64,000 nt of DNA, from NCBI RefSeq assembly GCF_009882945.1, contig NZ_WTUY01000024.1, positions 98,003 to 162,002 of the forward strand, read 5' to 3'. The DNA comes from Alcanivorax sp. DP30. Lineage in GTDB: Bacteria; Pseudomonadota; Gammaproteobacteria; Pseudomonadales; Alcanivoracaceae. This document shows positions 44,260 to 54,625 of this stretch, piece after piece; position 1 is the stretch's first letter, and each line of letters begins with the position of its first letter. Made by a program: the position numbers and the translations under genes. Below the pieces are notes generated by a model. The model did no database searches, was not told the DNA's origin, and saw only the letters and a program-made list of their open reading frames with translations.

Positions 44260-44844
44260 ATGTTGAAGAAAACATTGCTTGTGTCGGGTGTTGCCCTGGC
44301 CATTTCCGCGCCTGCCATGGCGGAGCAGCGTACCTCTGCTGTTCGTGACAACGGTTTTTCCTATAACTACGGTCAGTTGGCTTATGACCGCTGGGATGTT
44401 GATGGTGATTGGGATGCAGATGCATTGAGTGCTGAAGGCAGCTTTAGTCTCGATGAGCATTTGTTTGTTCGAGGCGCCTTGCGTTTCTATGATGGAGACT
44501 ACGACATCGACGGGAAGCAGCTTTCCGGTGGTGTTGGCTTCCATACGCCGTTGCAGCAAGGACTGGATTTCGTCACTAGTGCAGACATCATCTACGATGA
44601 CCGTGACTACCGTGTCGGTGATGACGATGACGTGGGCTTCGAGATTCGTGGCGGCGTACGTCACGCGACCACTGACAAGATTGAACTGTCTGGTGGTTTG
44701 ACCTACCTGGATCTGTATGACGATGATTTGGGTGTTTACGGTGAGGGTTTGTTCAAAGTCACTCCGGCCGTTGATCTGGGGGCTCGCTTGGTCGTGGCCG
44801 GTGACCGTGACACCTTCGGTGTGTTCGGTCGTTATAACTTCTAA
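44260..44844 (+). CDS. Small outer-membrane beta-barrel protein
   Basis: This 194-aa protein has a signal peptide ([21 protein letters not shown]). It then has eight or so amphipathic strands rich in Asp and Tyr ([37 protein letters not shown] at the C-terminus ending in Phe). The pattern fits an OmpA/OmpX-like small barrel, but the family is not recognised. ATG 44260 follows TGAGGA. It has its own terminator at 44861-44897. Confidence 0.7.
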   Translation: MLKKTLLVSGVALAISAPAMAEQRTSAVRDNGFSYNYGQLAYDRWDVDGDWDADALSAEGSFSLDEHLFVRGALRFYDGDYDIDGKQLSGGVGFHTPLQQGLDFVTSADIIYDDRDYRVGDDDDVGFEIRGGVRHATTDKIELSGGLTYLDLYDDDLGVYGEGLFKVTPAVDLGARLVVAGDRDTFGVFGRYNF

Positions 44845-44860
44845 GCAATCTTTACCCGAC

Positions 44861-44897
44861 AAAAAAGCCCGCCGGGGAATCCCGGCGGGCTTTTTTG
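44861..44897. terminator. Rho-independent terminator after the small barrel gene
   Basis: GCCCGCCGGG and CCCGGCGGGC form a strong stem flanked by AAAAAA and TTTTTT, so it can work in both directions. Confidence 0.95.
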
Positions 44898-45044
44898 TTT
44901 TAGCCTCGAATTCAAGAGGGAAGCCGGGCTGCGTTGGAAGTTGAGCGCAGGCTGCTCCCGGTTTCTTGCGTCAGTCCCCCGCCATAAAACGTTCTGCCCG
45001 GCAGTTCTGTGGCGCGGGTTATTCACAAATCCGCGGCCATAAGC

Positions 45045-45968
45045 CTATTCGGACTGGCTTTCCCGCCACGCCGTAATCGGCAGCCAGCCTTCTTTTGTAC
45101 TTGCCGCAATGGCGTCGATGATGCCTGGCTGCAATTCTTCCCAGTGGTTCGCCACGTCGTCCGGTAAACCCTGCAGCGAGGTCTGTAGTTTGTCGTTGAC
45201 GGTGTTGCGTACCGTTGGGGGGATAACCAGCTCGTCGTCGTTGTCCGCACTGTCGGCCAGCAGCTGGTGGCGTTGCTGGAGCTGCCTCACGGCACAGTCC
45301 AGATCGTTACCGGTCAGGGGTATGTCACTGCTTAGTAGTGCCTGGTAGTCGGCCAGTATCTGTTCGCCCGCCAGCTTCAGATAGCTGCGCCGGCGTGGCG
45401 CGTTGCTTTCGTCACCCTGGAAATGATCCAGCGCCTTGGGGGTATCCCCTGTGCCGTTGAGCACCACAAACATGGCTGCAAAACCCAGGCTGGCTTCCGC
45501 CGGGTCGGTGGCGCCGTGCTGGATACGCAGGGTCTTGCGATTCAATTCCAGGTACGGGTCACTGATCAGGCCGGATTCTGGCCATTGCGGCATGGCGTCA
45601 ATGTAACCGGGGTAAAGCGGCCAGGTGTCTATTCTCGACAGCAGCGCCTGCTGGTCCAGCTGGCAGGCGCGGGCGTTCAGCAGCAGGGATTGTGCAGTGA
45701 AGGTCTGGTACCAGCTGGACAGAGCGTCTCGCAGTGTGGCCAGTGATGTATCGGTTGGCGCTTGCTCAAGGCTTACCAGGGCCTGCTGCCAGTTGGCTGC
45801 TGCCTGTTCAAATTGCTGCCGGCTTTGTTGTTGCCACTGGGCCGCAGCGATTCCGTTTTGCGTCAGGGTTTCCGGTGCCGTATCCGGTACCGGGGCGTCT
45901 GTGGAATCACAGGCGCCCAGCAGCAGAATCAGCAGCGCAGCAACGAGAGTGTGCAGGGTCGCTTTCAT
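45045..45968 (-). CDS. Imelysin-like lipoprotein
   Basis: This 307-aa protein starts at ATG 45968 behind GAGGAAG; an upstream ATG at 45995 would overlap the next gene. The lipobox is LLGAC (Cys20). The helical body resembles the imelysin (M75) family, with an N-terminal AAANWQQALVSLEQ helix, DTWPLYPGYIDAMPQ, and LGFAAMFVVLNG where imelysins have the GxHxxE region. The His and Glu of that motif are absent. Family members take part in iron uptake or bind haem-like ligands; the role here is uncertain. Confidence 0.65.
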   Translation of the reverse strand: MKATLHTLVAALLILLLGACDSTDAPVPDTAPETLTQNGIAAAQWQQQSRQQFEQAAANWQQALVSLEQAPTDTSLATLRDALSSWYQTFTAQSLLLNARACQLDQQALLSRIDTWPLYPGYIDAMPQWPESGLISDPYLELNRKTLRIQHGATDPAEASLGFAAMFVVLNGTGDTPKALDHFQGDESNAPRRRSYLKLAGEQILADYQALLSSDIPLTGNDLDCAVRQLQQRHQLLADSADNDDELVIPPTVRNTVNDKLQTSLQGLPDDVANHWEELQPGIIDAIAASTKEGWLPITAWRESQSE

Positions 45969-45991
45969 TGGCTTCCTCGAGTCCATGGCAA

Positions 45992-46645
45992 TCAACGCAG
46001 GCTCATCACCGTCCAGCCCCGCTCTCTGGCTTCCCGCTCAAGAGTGGCGTCCGGGTCCACCGCCACGGGGTTGTCCACCTGCTCGAGCAGTGGCAGGTCA
46101 TTGTGGGAATCACTATAGAACCAGCTACCTTCCAGGGTTTCGTCGTTGGCCTGCAGCCAGTCATGCAGGCGGGTCACCTTGCCTTCGCGGTAGCTGGGTA
46201 CGCCGTCGACTTCGCCGGTGTAGCGTTCCTTTTTGCACTCGGCCACGGTGGCAATCAAATGATCCACGCCCAGCCGGTCGGCAAGGGGAGCGGTAACAAA
46301 ATCATTGGTGGCGGTGATGATCATCAGGGTATGGCCCTGGTCGCGGTGCTGCTGAAGTAGTGCTTCTGCCTTGGGCAGCCACATGGCATCCAGCTTCTCG
46401 GCCAGGAATTGCTCGCGCCAGAAGTGCAACTGCGGCATGTCATTGTCGGCCAGCACTTTCAGTGAAAAACGCAGGTACGCCATGATGTCCAGCCGGCCAT
46501 TCTGGTAATCCACATAAAACTGGTCGTTGGTTGCCTTGTAATGTGCGGCATCAACGATGCCCTTTTCTACCAGCCAGTCACCCCACAGGTGGTCGGAGTC
46601 GCAGCCGATCAGGGTGTTGTCCAGGTCAAAAATTGCGAGTGTCAT
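45992..46645 (-). CDS. HAD-superfamily IB phosphatase (SerB-like)
   Basis: This 217-aa HAD hydrolase has motif I FDLDNTLIGCDSD, motif II Thr in IITATNDF, and the motif III/IV region in WFYSDSHNDLPLLEQVDNPVAVDPD. Length and motifs match the TIGR01490-type IB subfamily, related to phosphoserine phosphatase. The substrate is unknown. It reads into the imelysin-like gene. Confidence 0.9.
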   Translation of the reverse strand: MTLAIFDLDNTLIGCDSDHLWGDWLVEKGIVDAAHYKATNDQFYVDYQNGRLDIMAYLRFSLKVLADNDMPQLHFWREQFLAEKLDAMWLPKAEALLQQHRDQGHTLMIITATNDFVTAPLADRLGVDHLIATVAECKKERYTGEVDGVPSYREGKVTRLHDWLQANDETLEGSWFYSDSHNDLPLLEQVDNPVAVDPDATLEREARERGWTVMSLR

Positions 46646-46979
46646 GGCCTCTCCTCTGCTGAGCCGGCCATTTTAGGGGATGCGGATGACAAGTCATAGG
46701 GAGATGGGAGATTGCCCTTGAGATTGCCGAAGGCTTGGCAGAATGAGCTGATATGCCTCGCTGGGGGCGTTTATGTCCGGGAGTTCGCAGAAAAAGGTAT
46801 GGAAGTTGCAGCATCTGAATTGATTGAAGGTTGCAGGACAAGGTTTAATGGGGGCAACGTCGCTTGAAAGACAAGGCAGGGGAATTCGTTCCTTAGCCCT
46901 GTGAAGTTTAGGGTTTTTCGGGCATTGGGCTGCATGGACGCAACCGCGCCGGGAACGCAGCCCCAACTCCAGAGATATC
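46646..46979. other. Intergenic region upstream of rppH, no gene seen
   Basis: A 334-bp gap between divergent genes. It presumably holds both promoters. Two copies of GGGAGAT at 7-bp spacing occur at about 46701-46714. I see no convincing RNA gene or terminator in it. Confidence 0.5.
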
Positions 46980-47531
46980 ATGACAGGCATTATTGATGAA
47001 AAGGGATTCCGGCTGAATGTCGGGATCATAATTGCCGGCGAGGATGGCCGGGTGTTCTGGGGGCGCCGGGTGGGTAATCGTGATGCCTGGCAATTTCCCC
47101 AGGGCGGCATGATGCCCGGTGAAACCCCGGAAGAAACCCTGTTCCGTGAACTGGAAGAGGAAGTGGGACTGCGTGCCGAGCACGTGGAGATCATCGCGTC
47201 CACGGAAGGGTGGCTGACCTATCGTTTGCCACGGCGCTTTCTGCGTCGTCCGCGCAATCGCCCCCATTGCATTGGCCAACGCCAGAAATGGTTTCTGCTG
47301 CGCCTGGTGGCCAGTGAGGATGCCATCGATCTGTTCGCCAGCGACAGTCCGGAATTCAAGGCCTGGCGCTGGGTGCATTACTGGTACCCGATCCGCAAGG
47401 TGGTTCACTTCAAGCGGGGCGTTTATGCCCGGGCGCTGCGCGAGCTGGCGCCGGCCCTGAAGAAGGAAGTGGGCACGTTGTCTGGCAAGCCTGCTGCCAG
47501 CGTCCGTTCCGGAGGCGCCGGCGATGCTTGA
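46980..47531 (+). CDS. rppH: RNA pyrophosphohydrolase (Nudix)
   Basis: This enzyme removes pyrophosphate from mRNA 5' ends and triggers decay. It has 183 aa, the usual range. It contains [10 protein letters not shown] and the Nudix box [23 protein letters not shown], followed by the RppH-specific [27 protein letters not shown]. It overlaps ptsP by 8 bp, the arrangement common in pseudomonads and relatives. Confidence 0.96.
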   Translation: MTGIIDEKGFRLNVGIIIAGEDGRVFWGRRVGNRDAWQFPQGGMMPGETPEETLFRELEEEVGLRAEHVEIIASTEGWLTYRLPRRFLRRPRNRPHCIGQRQKWFLLRLVASEDAIDLFASDSPEFKAWRWVHYWYPIRKVVHFKRGVYARALRELAPALKKEVGTLSGKPAASVRSGGAGDA

Positions 47532-49800
47532 GACCCTGCGCCGCATTGTTCAGGAAGTGAATAACGCTGCAGATATTCGCAGCGCCCTGGACTTGATGGC
47601 GAAACGGGTGCGCGATGCCATGGGTACCGAAGTGTGCTCCATCTATCTGCGCAATGAAGAGGATCAGTGCTATGTACTGATGGCCTCCGAAGGTCTCAAG
47701 CAGGAAGCGGTGGGTCATGTCAGTCTGGGCTTGGCGGAAGGCCTGATTGGTCAGGTTGGTCTGCGCGAGGAGCCAGTTAACCTGGAAGACGCCTTCTCCC
47801 ATCCCAAGTTCCATTACCTGGCAGAAACCGGGGAAGATCCTTTCCACGCCTTTCTCGGTGTGCCGGTCATGCACCACGGCAAGGTGTTGGGTGTGATGGT
47901 TGTTCAGCAGCGCGATGTGCGCCGTTTCGATCAGAGTGAAGAAGCCTTTCTGGTCACCATCTCTGCCCAGCTGTCTGCGGTGATTGCCCATGCCCACGCC
48001 TCCGGCGTGTTGTTTGACCAGCTGGATACCGGTGACGGCTTGTTGCCCAGCTTCTATGACGGTTTGCCGGGCTGCCCCGGTGCAGCCATTGGCTATGGTG
48101 TGCTGCTGTTCCCGGAAGCTGATCTGGCCTCCGTGCCGGATCGTCATGTGGAGGACATCAGCGACGAAATTGGTCGGCTGGATGATGCGCTGGTACGCAC
48201 CCGTCATGAAGTGAGGGACCTGGCCGAGCGGGCGTCGAAATCCCTGGGCACGGAAGAGCAGGCATTGTTCGATGTGTACCTGCGGATGCTGGATCGCCAT
48301 GCCCTGCCTGCCGAAGTGATTGCCTTGATTCGCGAAGGGCAGTGGGCGCAGGGGGCGCTACGTGACGTGGTCGACACGCACGTGCGTAATTTCGAGATGA
48401 TGGACGACCCCTATCTGCGTGAACGGGCCGCCGATGTGCGCGATCTCGGGCGCCGGGTGCTGGCCCAACTGCAGAGCCAGAGCCGCCGTCATATTGTGTT
48501 TCCGGAAGAATGCATCTTGCTGGGCGAGGATATTTCCGCGCCCATGCTGATGGAGGTGCCCCGCGAGCGCATCCGCGGCATTGTCACCACCCGGGGGTCG
48601 AGGAACTCGCACATGGCGATCGTGGCCCGCGCCATGGGCATTCCCACGGTGGTGGGTGCCCAGAATCTTCCGCTCAAGCAGATGGACGACAAGGAAATCA
48701 TCGTCGATGGTTTCCGTGGCCGGGTGGTGGCCAATGCCTCCCCGGAGCTGAAGAAACAGTTTGAAGAAATCATTCGCGAAGAAGCCTCCCTGCAGGCCGG
48801 CCTGGAAAAGCTGCGGGATCTGCCCGCGCAAACCGAGGATGGCAATCGCATCCAGCTACAGGTGAACACCGGGCTAATGACGGATATCAGTCGTTCGCTT
48901 GAGCGTGGCGCCGAAGGGGTGGGACTGTATCGCACCGAAATTCCCTTCATGGTTCGCGACCGCTTTCCCTCCGAGGAAGAGCAGCGGGTGATTTACCGGG
49001 AGCAACTGGCGGCCTTTGCGCCTCACATGGTCACCATGCGGACCTTGGATGTGGGGGGCGACAAGTCGCTGAGTTACTTCCCCATTGAGGAGGAGAATCC
49101 CTTCCTTGGCTGGCGGGGTATCCGGGTAACCCTGGATCACCCGGAAATCTTCATGGTGCAACTACGCGCCATGCTCAAGGCCAGCGAAGGCTTGAATAAT
49201 TTGCGGATCATGCTGCCCATGATCACCAGCGTGATCGAAGCGGAAGATGCGCAGCACTTTATTCATCGGGCCTGGCTGGAGGTGCGCGAAGAAGGCTTTG
49301 ATATTCCCATGCCGGAAGTGGGCGTGATGATTGAGGTGCCCGCGTCCGTGTATCAGGCCCGGGCGCTGGCCCAGCGGGTGGATTTCCTTTCCATCGGAAC
49401 CAATGACCTGACCCAATATCTGCTGGCGGTGGATCGCAATAACCGTCAGGTGGCTTCGCTCTACAACTCCTACCACCCGGCGGTTCTGCACGCGATTGTG
49501 CATGTGGTGGAGCAGGCCCGGGAAGAAGGCAAGAAGGTGTCGGTGTGTGGCGAGATGGCAGGTGAACCGGCGGCGGCGTTGTTACTGATGGCCATGGGCG
49601 TGGACGCCTTGTCCATGAATGCCTCCAACCTGCTCAAGGTGAAAGCCGCCATTCGCCAGGTGAAAATGTGCTTTATCCGCAAGCTGCTCAGTGAAGTACT
49701 GGCCATGGATAATGGTGAAGTGATCTCTGCTTATGTGGATCTGCAGCTCGACAAGGCCGGACTGGGCGATCTGCTGCGTAACCGCAAGGTGTTGGCATAA
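47524..49800 (+). CDS. ptsP: Phosphoenolpyruvate-protein phosphotransferase PtsP (enzyme I-Ntr)
   Basis: This is the first enzyme of the nitrogen phosphotransfer chain, passing phosphate from PEP to NPr. It has 758 aa: an N-terminal GAF domain (about 1-160), then the enzyme I N-domain with the active His in [21 protein letters not shown]. The PEP-binding TIM-barrel has [40 protein letters not shown] and the catalytic Cys in [14 protein letters not shown] 47524 overlaps rppH. Confidence 0.97.
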   Translation: MLETLRRIVQEVNNAADIRSALDLMAKRVRDAMGTEVCSIYLRNEEDQCYVLMASEGLKQEAVGHVSLGLAEGLIGQVGLREEPVNLEDAFSHPKFHYLAETGEDPFHAFLGVPVMHHGKVLGVMVVQQRDVRRFDQSEEAFLVTISAQLSAVIAHAHASGVLFDQLDTGDGLLPSFYDGLPGCPGAAIGYGVLLFPEADLASVPDRHVEDISDEIGRLDDALVRTRHEVRDLAERASKSLGTEEQALFDVYLRMLDRHALPAEVIALIREGQWAQGALRDVVDTHVRNFEMMDDPYLRERAADVRDLGRRVLAQLQSQSRRHIVFPEECILLGEDISAPMLMEVPRERIRGIVTTRGSRNSHMAIVARAMGIPTVVGAQNLPLKQMDDKEIIVDGFRGRVVANASPELKKQFEEIIREEASLQAGLEKLRDLPAQTEDGNRIQLQVNTGLMTDISRSLERGAEGVGLYRTEIPFMVRDRFPSEEEQRVIYREQLAAFAPHMVTMRTLDVGGDKSLSYFPIEEENPFLGWRGIRVTLDHPEIFMVQLRAMLKASEGLNNLRIMLPMITSVIEAEDAQHFIHRAWLEVREEGFDIPMPEVGVMIEVPASVYQARALAQRVDFLSIGTNDLTQYLLAVDRNNRQVASLYNSYHPAVLHAIVHVVEQAREEGKKVSVCGEMAGEPAAALLLMAMGVDALSMNASNLLKVKAAIRQVKMCFIRKLLSEVLAMDNGEVISAYVDLQLDKAGLGDLLRNRKVLA

Positions 49801-49802
49801 TC

Positions 49803-51245
49803 ATGAGGGTGCTAACCCGAGCACTGGCATTCGCTTTGCTGCTGTTGTTGATACTGCTGATGGTCTTGGTTGGGCGCACCCTGATGTTGCCCTCGGCACA
49901 GTCGGTCAGTACGACGCCGTTAGCGGTGACATTCACTCAGCAACAGGTGGCCGCCATGAGTGCGCGGCTGTCCACTGCGATTCAGCATCCTACCCTGACG
50001 GGTGAGCCTGCAGCGTTTGAACGGTTTCATGCTTTTCTTCAGCAGGCGTTTCCCCTGAGCCACGCTACTCTGCGCCGACAAACTTTTGGCCATAGCCTCC
50101 TTTACCACTGGGACAGTGGCAAGAACTGTGCCCCGACCCTGTTGTTGGCTCACCAGGATGTGGTGCCAGTGTCATCCCCCCAATCCTGGCAGCATGCCCC
50201 GTTCGCCGGTGAAATAGAGGCTGGGTATTTGTGGGGGCGCGGCACCATGGATGACAAGGGAAGCCTGATGGCGATCCTGGAAGCGGTGGAATCGCTGCTG
50301 GCGCAGGGGCTGTCTCCCGATTGTGATGTCTGGCTGGCATTTGGCCATGATGAAGAAACCGGCGGCACCCAGGGGGCCGCAAGGATGGCAGCCTGGTTGC
50401 TGTCCCAGGGCCTGCACTTTGACATGGTGCTGGATGAGGGCGGTATGGTGCTGCCCGGAGAAACGCTGGGAATGGAAAGCCCCGTGGCGCTGATTGGCAT
50501 CGCCGAAAAAGGGTATATCAGTGTCACGCTCCGAGCCGAAGGTGGGGCGGGGCATTCTTCGCGTCCGCCGGAGCAGACCGCCATCGGCGAACTGGCCCGG
50601 GGGATCAGCTTGCTGCAGGATTCGCCAAGAGCGGCCACTCTGAGCCCGCCCACCCGTTTGATGCTGGAGCAGGTCGCGCCGTGGCAACCGTGGGCGAAAC
50701 GTCTGGTGTTTGCCAACCTTTGGCTGTTTGAACCCCTGGTGATTGGCGAGCTGGCCAGCAAGCCGGACACCAATGCGCTGATTCGTACCACCATGGCCCC
50801 CACCATGCTGTCAGCGGGAGTAAAAGATAATGTGCTGCCGTCTTCCGCTGAGGCGGTGATCAATTTCCGGCTGGCACCGGGAGACACGCAGGAGTCACTG
50901 TTGCGCTGGCTGAAGGCCACCCTGCCTGCGTCGGTCAGTGCCAGTATCCGGGACGGTTTTTTTGCCGAGCCCTCGGCCATTTCTTCCACTGAGTCGGCGG
51001 CATACCGGCGCCTGTCGGCGTTGGCCGGAACCTTGCCAGCGAAGCCGGTTGTTGCCCCCTTCCTGCTGATTGCCGGCAGCGACGCCCGTCATTATCAGGC
51101 GCTATCTGACAACGTTTACCGTTTCATGCCGGTGGCGCTGGAGCGTGAAGACCTGGCCCGTTTTCACGGCGCCAACGAGCGGCTGGAGCTGGCACAGTAT
51201 CCAGTGATGGTCAGCTTCTATGCGGCACTGATGCGCGCTCGCTAG
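49803..51245 (+). CDS. M20-family metallopeptidase, PM20D1-like
   Basis: This 480-aa zinc hydrolase begins 2 bp after ptsP. It has an N-terminal membrane helix (LAFALLLLLILLMVLVG). Metal-site motifs are LLAHQDVVPV, WGRGTMDDKGSL, GHDEETGG (catalytic Glu) and a late His in AGSDARHYQ. A dimerisation domain with GGAGHSSRPPE lies between them. The pattern matches PM20D1/carboxypeptidase S-type members that act on N-acyl amino acids. The substrate is unproven. Being anchored, it probably works in the periplasm. Confidence 0.88.
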   Translation: MRVLTRALAFALLLLLILLMVLVGRTLMLPSAQSVSTTPLAVTFTQQQVAAMSARLSTAIQHPTLTGEPAAFERFHAFLQQAFPLSHATLRRQTFGHSLLYHWDSGKNCAPTLLLAHQDVVPVSSPQSWQHAPFAGEIEAGYLWGRGTMDDKGSLMAILEAVESLLAQGLSPDCDVWLAFGHDEETGGTQGAARMAAWLLSQGLHFDMVLDEGGMVLPGETLGMESPVALIGIAEKGYISVTLRAEGGAGHSSRPPEQTAIGELARGISLLQDSPRAATLSPPTRLMLEQVAPWQPWAKRLVFANLWLFEPLVIGELASKPDTNALIRTTMAPTMLSAGVKDNVLPSSAEAVINFRLAPGDTQESLLRWLKATLPASVSASIRDGFFAEPSAISSTESAAYRRLSALAGTLPAKPVVAPFLLIAGSDARHYQALSDNVYRFMPVALEREDLARFHGANERLELAQYPVMVSFYAALMRAR

Positions 51246-51991
51246 GCCTGGTGTGAGCTGGAGCGCTGCCCGCTGCTGCCATCCGGTTGCCAGCACTGCT
51301 CCAGCATCTGCGGCTCGCCATGTTTGTCCAGCACCACTGCGCTGCTGGCGCGGGTGCCATAGGTGGGGGAGTGGATAAACACCGGTGCCACCAGTCGTTC
51401 GAGATCCAGCCCGACGCCGGTGTCGGGAAGTTCTTCATCTGTCGGCTGGTGGCGATCGTTGACCACGTCCAGCAGCTGCTCCAGCGAGCCGCCCCGCTTG
51501 AGGGTTTCTTCAAGATGTCGTTTTGCCCGTTGCACCTTGGGCCAGGGATCATCCATCAAGCCATTGCTGAGGCCGTGAATGCCCGGCTGGACAGGTTGGG
51601 GGCTGGCGCCCCGGTTGCCCAGATACCAGAGACTTTCCGGTGTGCCGACCAACAGGTTGAAGGCGCCGTAATGCTGCTGCTCGTTGGCCAGTTCATGGGC
51701 GAATTGTTCCGGGCTGGCGGTGGATTCCAGAAAGGCGCTGGGTAACAGGCCGCGGGAGCGCTCGCCGGGCTGACGATCGGTAATCGGCTCCCGGTAGTTG
51801 GTCACCACCGCAAAGCGGCCATTTCGGTGAATACCCAGCCAGGTGCCGCCGGCGGTGAGATCCAGACCGCAGAAGATATCGCCGCGCCAGCGCGCGGGTT
51901 CGGCAGGACGAGCATGGAACTCATCCCGATTCGCCGCTACCCGCAGCGGTGTGTCGGACTCAGGCCGCCAGTCCAGCAAAACAATACACAT
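51242..51991 (-). CDS. NRDE-family (TANGO2-like) protein
   Basis: This 249-aa protein begins MCIVLL, with the family motif AANRDEFHARP (about 19-29), then AGGTWLGIHRNGRFAVVTNYRE and RSRGLLPSAFL, and the C-terminal TYGTRASSAVVLD. The Cys2 position suggests an N-terminal-nucleophile-like fold. TANGO2 proteins are linked to haem or lipid handling in other organisms; the bacterial role is unclear. It overlaps the end of the convergent M20 gene by 4 bp. Confidence 0.88.
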   Translation of the reverse strand: MCIVLLDWRPESDTPLRVAANRDEFHARPAEPARWRGDIFCGLDLTAGGTWLGIHRNGRFAVVTNYREPITDRQPGERSRGLLPSAFLESTASPEQFAHELANEQQHYGAFNLLVGTPESLWYLGNRGASPQPVQPGIHGLSNGLMDDPWPKVQRAKRHLEETLKRGGSLEQLLDVVNDRHQPTDEELPDTGVGLDLERLVAPVFIHSPTYGTRASSAVVLDKHGEPQMLEQCWQPDGSSGQRSSSHQA

Positions 51992-52018
51992 TCACATGGT
52001 CCCGATTGTCATGTTTAC

Positions 52019-52052
52019 AGCGTCAGGCACCGGGCGTCCGGCGTCCGGCGTT
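52019..52052 (+). repeat. Heptamer array CGTCCGG with degenerate copies
   Basis: CGTCAGG, CACCGGG, CGTCCGG, CGTCCGG, CGTTTCA follow at 7-bp spacing in the gap between the NRDE and TauE genes. It is short and partly degenerate, but the period fits the other arrays in the window. Confidence 0.7.
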
Positions 52053-52101
52053 TCACCGTGCTAGCATACCTGCCTTGCGGCGATCTGTGTTGGGAGAGGC
52101 T

Positions 52102-52905
52102 GTGCTGGAATTGTTTCTGATCTGTCTGGCCGTGGGGGTAGGCGCCGGATTGCTGGCTGGGGCGCTGGGTCTGGGCGGCGGTGTGGTGATTGTTCCTGCG
52201 CTGATTTTCCTGTTCCACGGCTTGGGCTTTCCGCCGGAGCTGGTGGCCAAGATGGCCGTGGCGACTTCCCTGAGTACCATCATCATTACCTCCATCAGTG
52301 CTGTCCGTACCCATCACAAGGCGGGCTTTGTCCGCTGGCCGGTGGCGTTTCGGCTCGGTGCAGGGATTGTACTTGGCGCCTTCGCCGGGGCCTTTATTGC
52401 CGACGCCATGAAAGGGGAGCTATTGGCCCGTCTGTTCGGCCTGTTTGCCATGGTGATTGCCGTGCAGATGCTGGTGATGGGGCCCAGAGAGGCAGATGCC
52501 TCCCTGCCGGAACGTTTGCCCGGTGCGCTGGGACTCGGCCTGGCCGGTGTGCTGATCGGTACCGGTTCCGCGATTTTTGGCATTGGAGGCGGTTCTCTCA
52601 CCGTGCCGTTTCTGAGCTGGTGCCGGTTGAAGATGCAGCAGGCCGTGGCGGTATCTTCGGCCTGCGGTCTGCCCATCGCCATCGCGGGTACCGTGGGTTT
52701 CGCGGTGGCGGGATGGGATGAGCCGCATCTGCCGGGCGGCGCCGCAGGGTATGTGTTTTTACCGGCCACAGCCGGTATAGTGCTCACCAGTTTTCCGTTT
52801 GCCCGCCTGGCTGCCAGGGTCAGCCACCGTTTGCCTTCTGCGACCCTGAGACGGGTCTTTGCTGCGGTGCTTTTCGTGCTTGGGCTGAAACTGTTTTTTG
52901 GATAA
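52102..52905 (+). CDS. TauE/SafE-family membrane exporter
   Basis: This 267-aa inner-membrane protein has about eight helices. GTG 52102 is preceded by GGGAGAGG. Both family repeats are seen: GAGLLAGALGLGGGVVIVPALIFLF with KMAVATSLSTIIITSISAVRTHHKAG, then IGTGSAIFGIGGGSLTVPFL. The family exports sulfite, sulfoacetate or similar anions. It sits 6 bp before lgt. Confidence 0.92.
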   Translation: MLELFLICLAVGVGAGLLAGALGLGGGVVIVPALIFLFHGLGFPPELVAKMAVATSLSTIIITSISAVRTHHKAGFVRWPVAFRLGAGIVLGAFAGAFIADAMKGELLARLFGLFAMVIAVQMLVMGPREADASLPERLPGALGLGLAGVLIGTGSAIFGIGGGSLTVPFLSWCRLKMQQAVAVSSACGLPIAIAGTVGFAVAGWDEPHLPGGAAGYVFLPATAGIVLTSFPFARLAARVSHRLPSATLRRVFAAVLFVLGLKLFFG

Positions 52906-52911
52906 GAGATT

Positions 52912-53709
52912 ATGGAATTTCCCGTGATTGATCCGGTCGCCATTGCCATTGGTCCTCTCAAGGTCCACTGGTACGGGCTGATGTACATGATCGGCTTTGC
53001 CGCCGCCTGGTGGCTGGGCACGGTGCGGGCGAAAAAGCCCGGTTCCGGGTGGACCCGGGATGAGGTCGGCGACCTGGTGTTTTTTGGCGCCATGGGGGTG
53101 ATCCTCGGTGGCCGCCTGGGCTATGTATTCTTCTATAACTTCAGCAAGTTTCTGGGTGACCCGCTCTGGCTTTTCAAGGTCTGGGATGGGGGCATGAGTT
53201 TCCATGGCGGCGCCATCGGCGTACTGGTGGCCTTTGCCCTGTTTGCCCGAAAAACGAATAAACGCTACTTCGCGGTGTCCGACTTCATGGTTCCCATGGT
53301 GCCAATCGGGCTGGCCACCGGACGCTTCGGTAACTTCATCAATGCTGAACTGTGGGGGCGCACCAGCGATGTGCCTTGGGCGATGGTGTTTCCGACGGAC
53401 CCGGATCGGCTGCCGCGGCATCCCTCCCAGCTTTATGAATGTCTGCTTGAAGGTGTGGTGCTGTTCATTGTGCTGTGGGTCTACTCGGCCAAGCCGCGAC
53501 CTGCCGGGGCGGTGACCGGTTTGTTTGGTGTCGGCTACGGGGCGGCACGAACCTTTGTGGAATTCTTTCGCGAGCCGGATGCCCATATCGGCTATCTGGC
53601 GGGCGGCTGGTTGACCATGGGTATGTTGCTGAGCATTCCCATGATTATTCTTGGTATCGCCATGATGGTATGGGCGTACCGCAATGATGAGCGAGGAGTG
53701 ACGGCATGA
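52912..53709 (+). CDS. lgt: Prolipoprotein diacylglyceryl transferase
   Basis: This inner-membrane enzyme adds diacylglycerol to the lipobox Cys of prolipoproteins. It has 265 aa and seven helices, with [30 protein letters not shown] and the signature [18 protein letters not shown]. The stop overlaps thyA by 4 bp (ATGA), the classic lgt-thyA pairing. Confidence 0.97.
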   Translation: MEFPVIDPVAIAIGPLKVHWYGLMYMIGFAAAWWLGTVRAKKPGSGWTRDEVGDLVFFGAMGVILGGRLGYVFFYNFSKFLGDPLWLFKVWDGGMSFHGGAIGVLVAFALFARKTNKRYFAVSDFMVPMVPIGLATGRFGNFINAELWGRTSDVPWAMVFPTDPDRLPRHPSQLYECLLEGVVLFIVLWVYSAKPRPAGAVTGLFGVGYGAARTFVEFFREPDAHIGYLAGGWLTMGMLLSIPMIILGIAMMVWAYRNDERGVTA

Positions 53710-54539
53710 AGCAATACCTGGATCTGCTTCGCCATGTGCGGGAGAACGGCACCTTCAAGGAAGACCGGACGGGCACAGGCACCTATGCGGTATTCGGCTA
53801 CCAGATGCGCTATGACCTGAGCGAGGGCTTCCCCATGCTCACCACCAAGAAGCTGCATCTGCGCTCTATCATTCATGAGTTACTGTGGTTCCTTTCCGGC
53901 GAGACCAATATCCGTTACCTGAAGGAAAATGGCGTTTCCATCTGGGACGAGTGGGCCACCGAGGATGGTGAACTGGGGCCGGTCTACGGTGAGCAATGGC
54001 GTAGCTGGAAAACTCCGGATGGCCAGGTCATCGACCAGATCACCCAGATCCTGGACGAGATCAAGCGCAACCCTGATTCCCGCCGGCTGGTGGTCAGTGC
54101 CTGGAACCCCGCGGTGCTGCCGGACCCTGCCATTTCCCCGGATGCCAATGCGGCCGCGGGCAAGCAGGCACTGCCGCCGTGTCACTGTCTGTTCCAGTTC
54201 TATGTGGCCGACGGCAGGCTCAGCTGCCAGTTATACCAGCGCAGCGGGGATATTTTCCTGGGCGTGCCGTTCAATATCGCCTCTTATGCATTGCTGACGC
54301 TGATGATGGCGCAGGTATGCAGCCTGGAGCCGGGGGATTTTGTGCACACCCTCGGCGATGCGCATCTGTACTCCAATCACCTGGAGCAGGCGGACACCCA
54401 GCTGGCCCGTACGCCGGGCAAACTGCCCACCATGACTCTCAATCCGGACGTGAAGGATCTGTTTGCCTTCACCTTTGACGATTTCACCCTGAGTGATTAT
54501 GAGCCCCACGCGCACATCAAGGCGCCGGTGGCGATCTAA
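53706..54539 (+). CDS. thyA: Thymidylate synthase
   Basis: This enzyme converts dUMP to dTMP using methylene-tetrahydrofolate. It has 277 aa. Motifs are KEDRTGTGT, the catalytic Cys in [35 protein letters not shown] and [11 protein letters not shown]. It has a modest insertion before the catalytic Cys ([15 protein letters not shown]) compared with the 264-aa E. coli enzyme. It is coupled to lgt and followed by folA. Confidence 0.97.
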   Translation: MKQYLDLLRHVRENGTFKEDRTGTGTYAVFGYQMRYDLSEGFPMLTTKKLHLRSIIHELLWFLSGETNIRYLKENGVSIWDEWATEDGELGPVYGEQWRSWKTPDGQVIDQITQILDEIKRNPDSRRLVVSAWNPAVLPDPAISPDANAAAGKQALPPCHCLFQFYVADGRLSCQLYQRSGDIFLGVPFNIASYALLTLMMAQVCSLEPGDFVHTLGDAHLYSNHLEQADTQLARTPGKLPTMTLNPDVKDLFAFTFDDFTLSDYEPHAHIKAPVAI

Positions 54540-54542
54540 GGC

Positions 54543-54616
54543 GGGTCTGACGTCGGAGGTCTGACGTCAGACGACTAAAATCTCCACGTCCGACATCAGA
54601 CGTCAGACGTCAGACG
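54543..54616. repeat. Inverted heptamer arrays between thyA and folA
   Basis: The left arm has GTCTGAC, GTCGGAG, GTCTGAC, GTCAGAC (about 54545-54572). The right arm has the inverted form with CAGACGT repeated every 7 bp (about 54597-54616). The spacer is GACTAAAATCTCCACG. It fills the whole gap, so folA translation starts 10 bp after it. Confidence 0.88.
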
Positions 54617-54625
54617 GATTTCACT

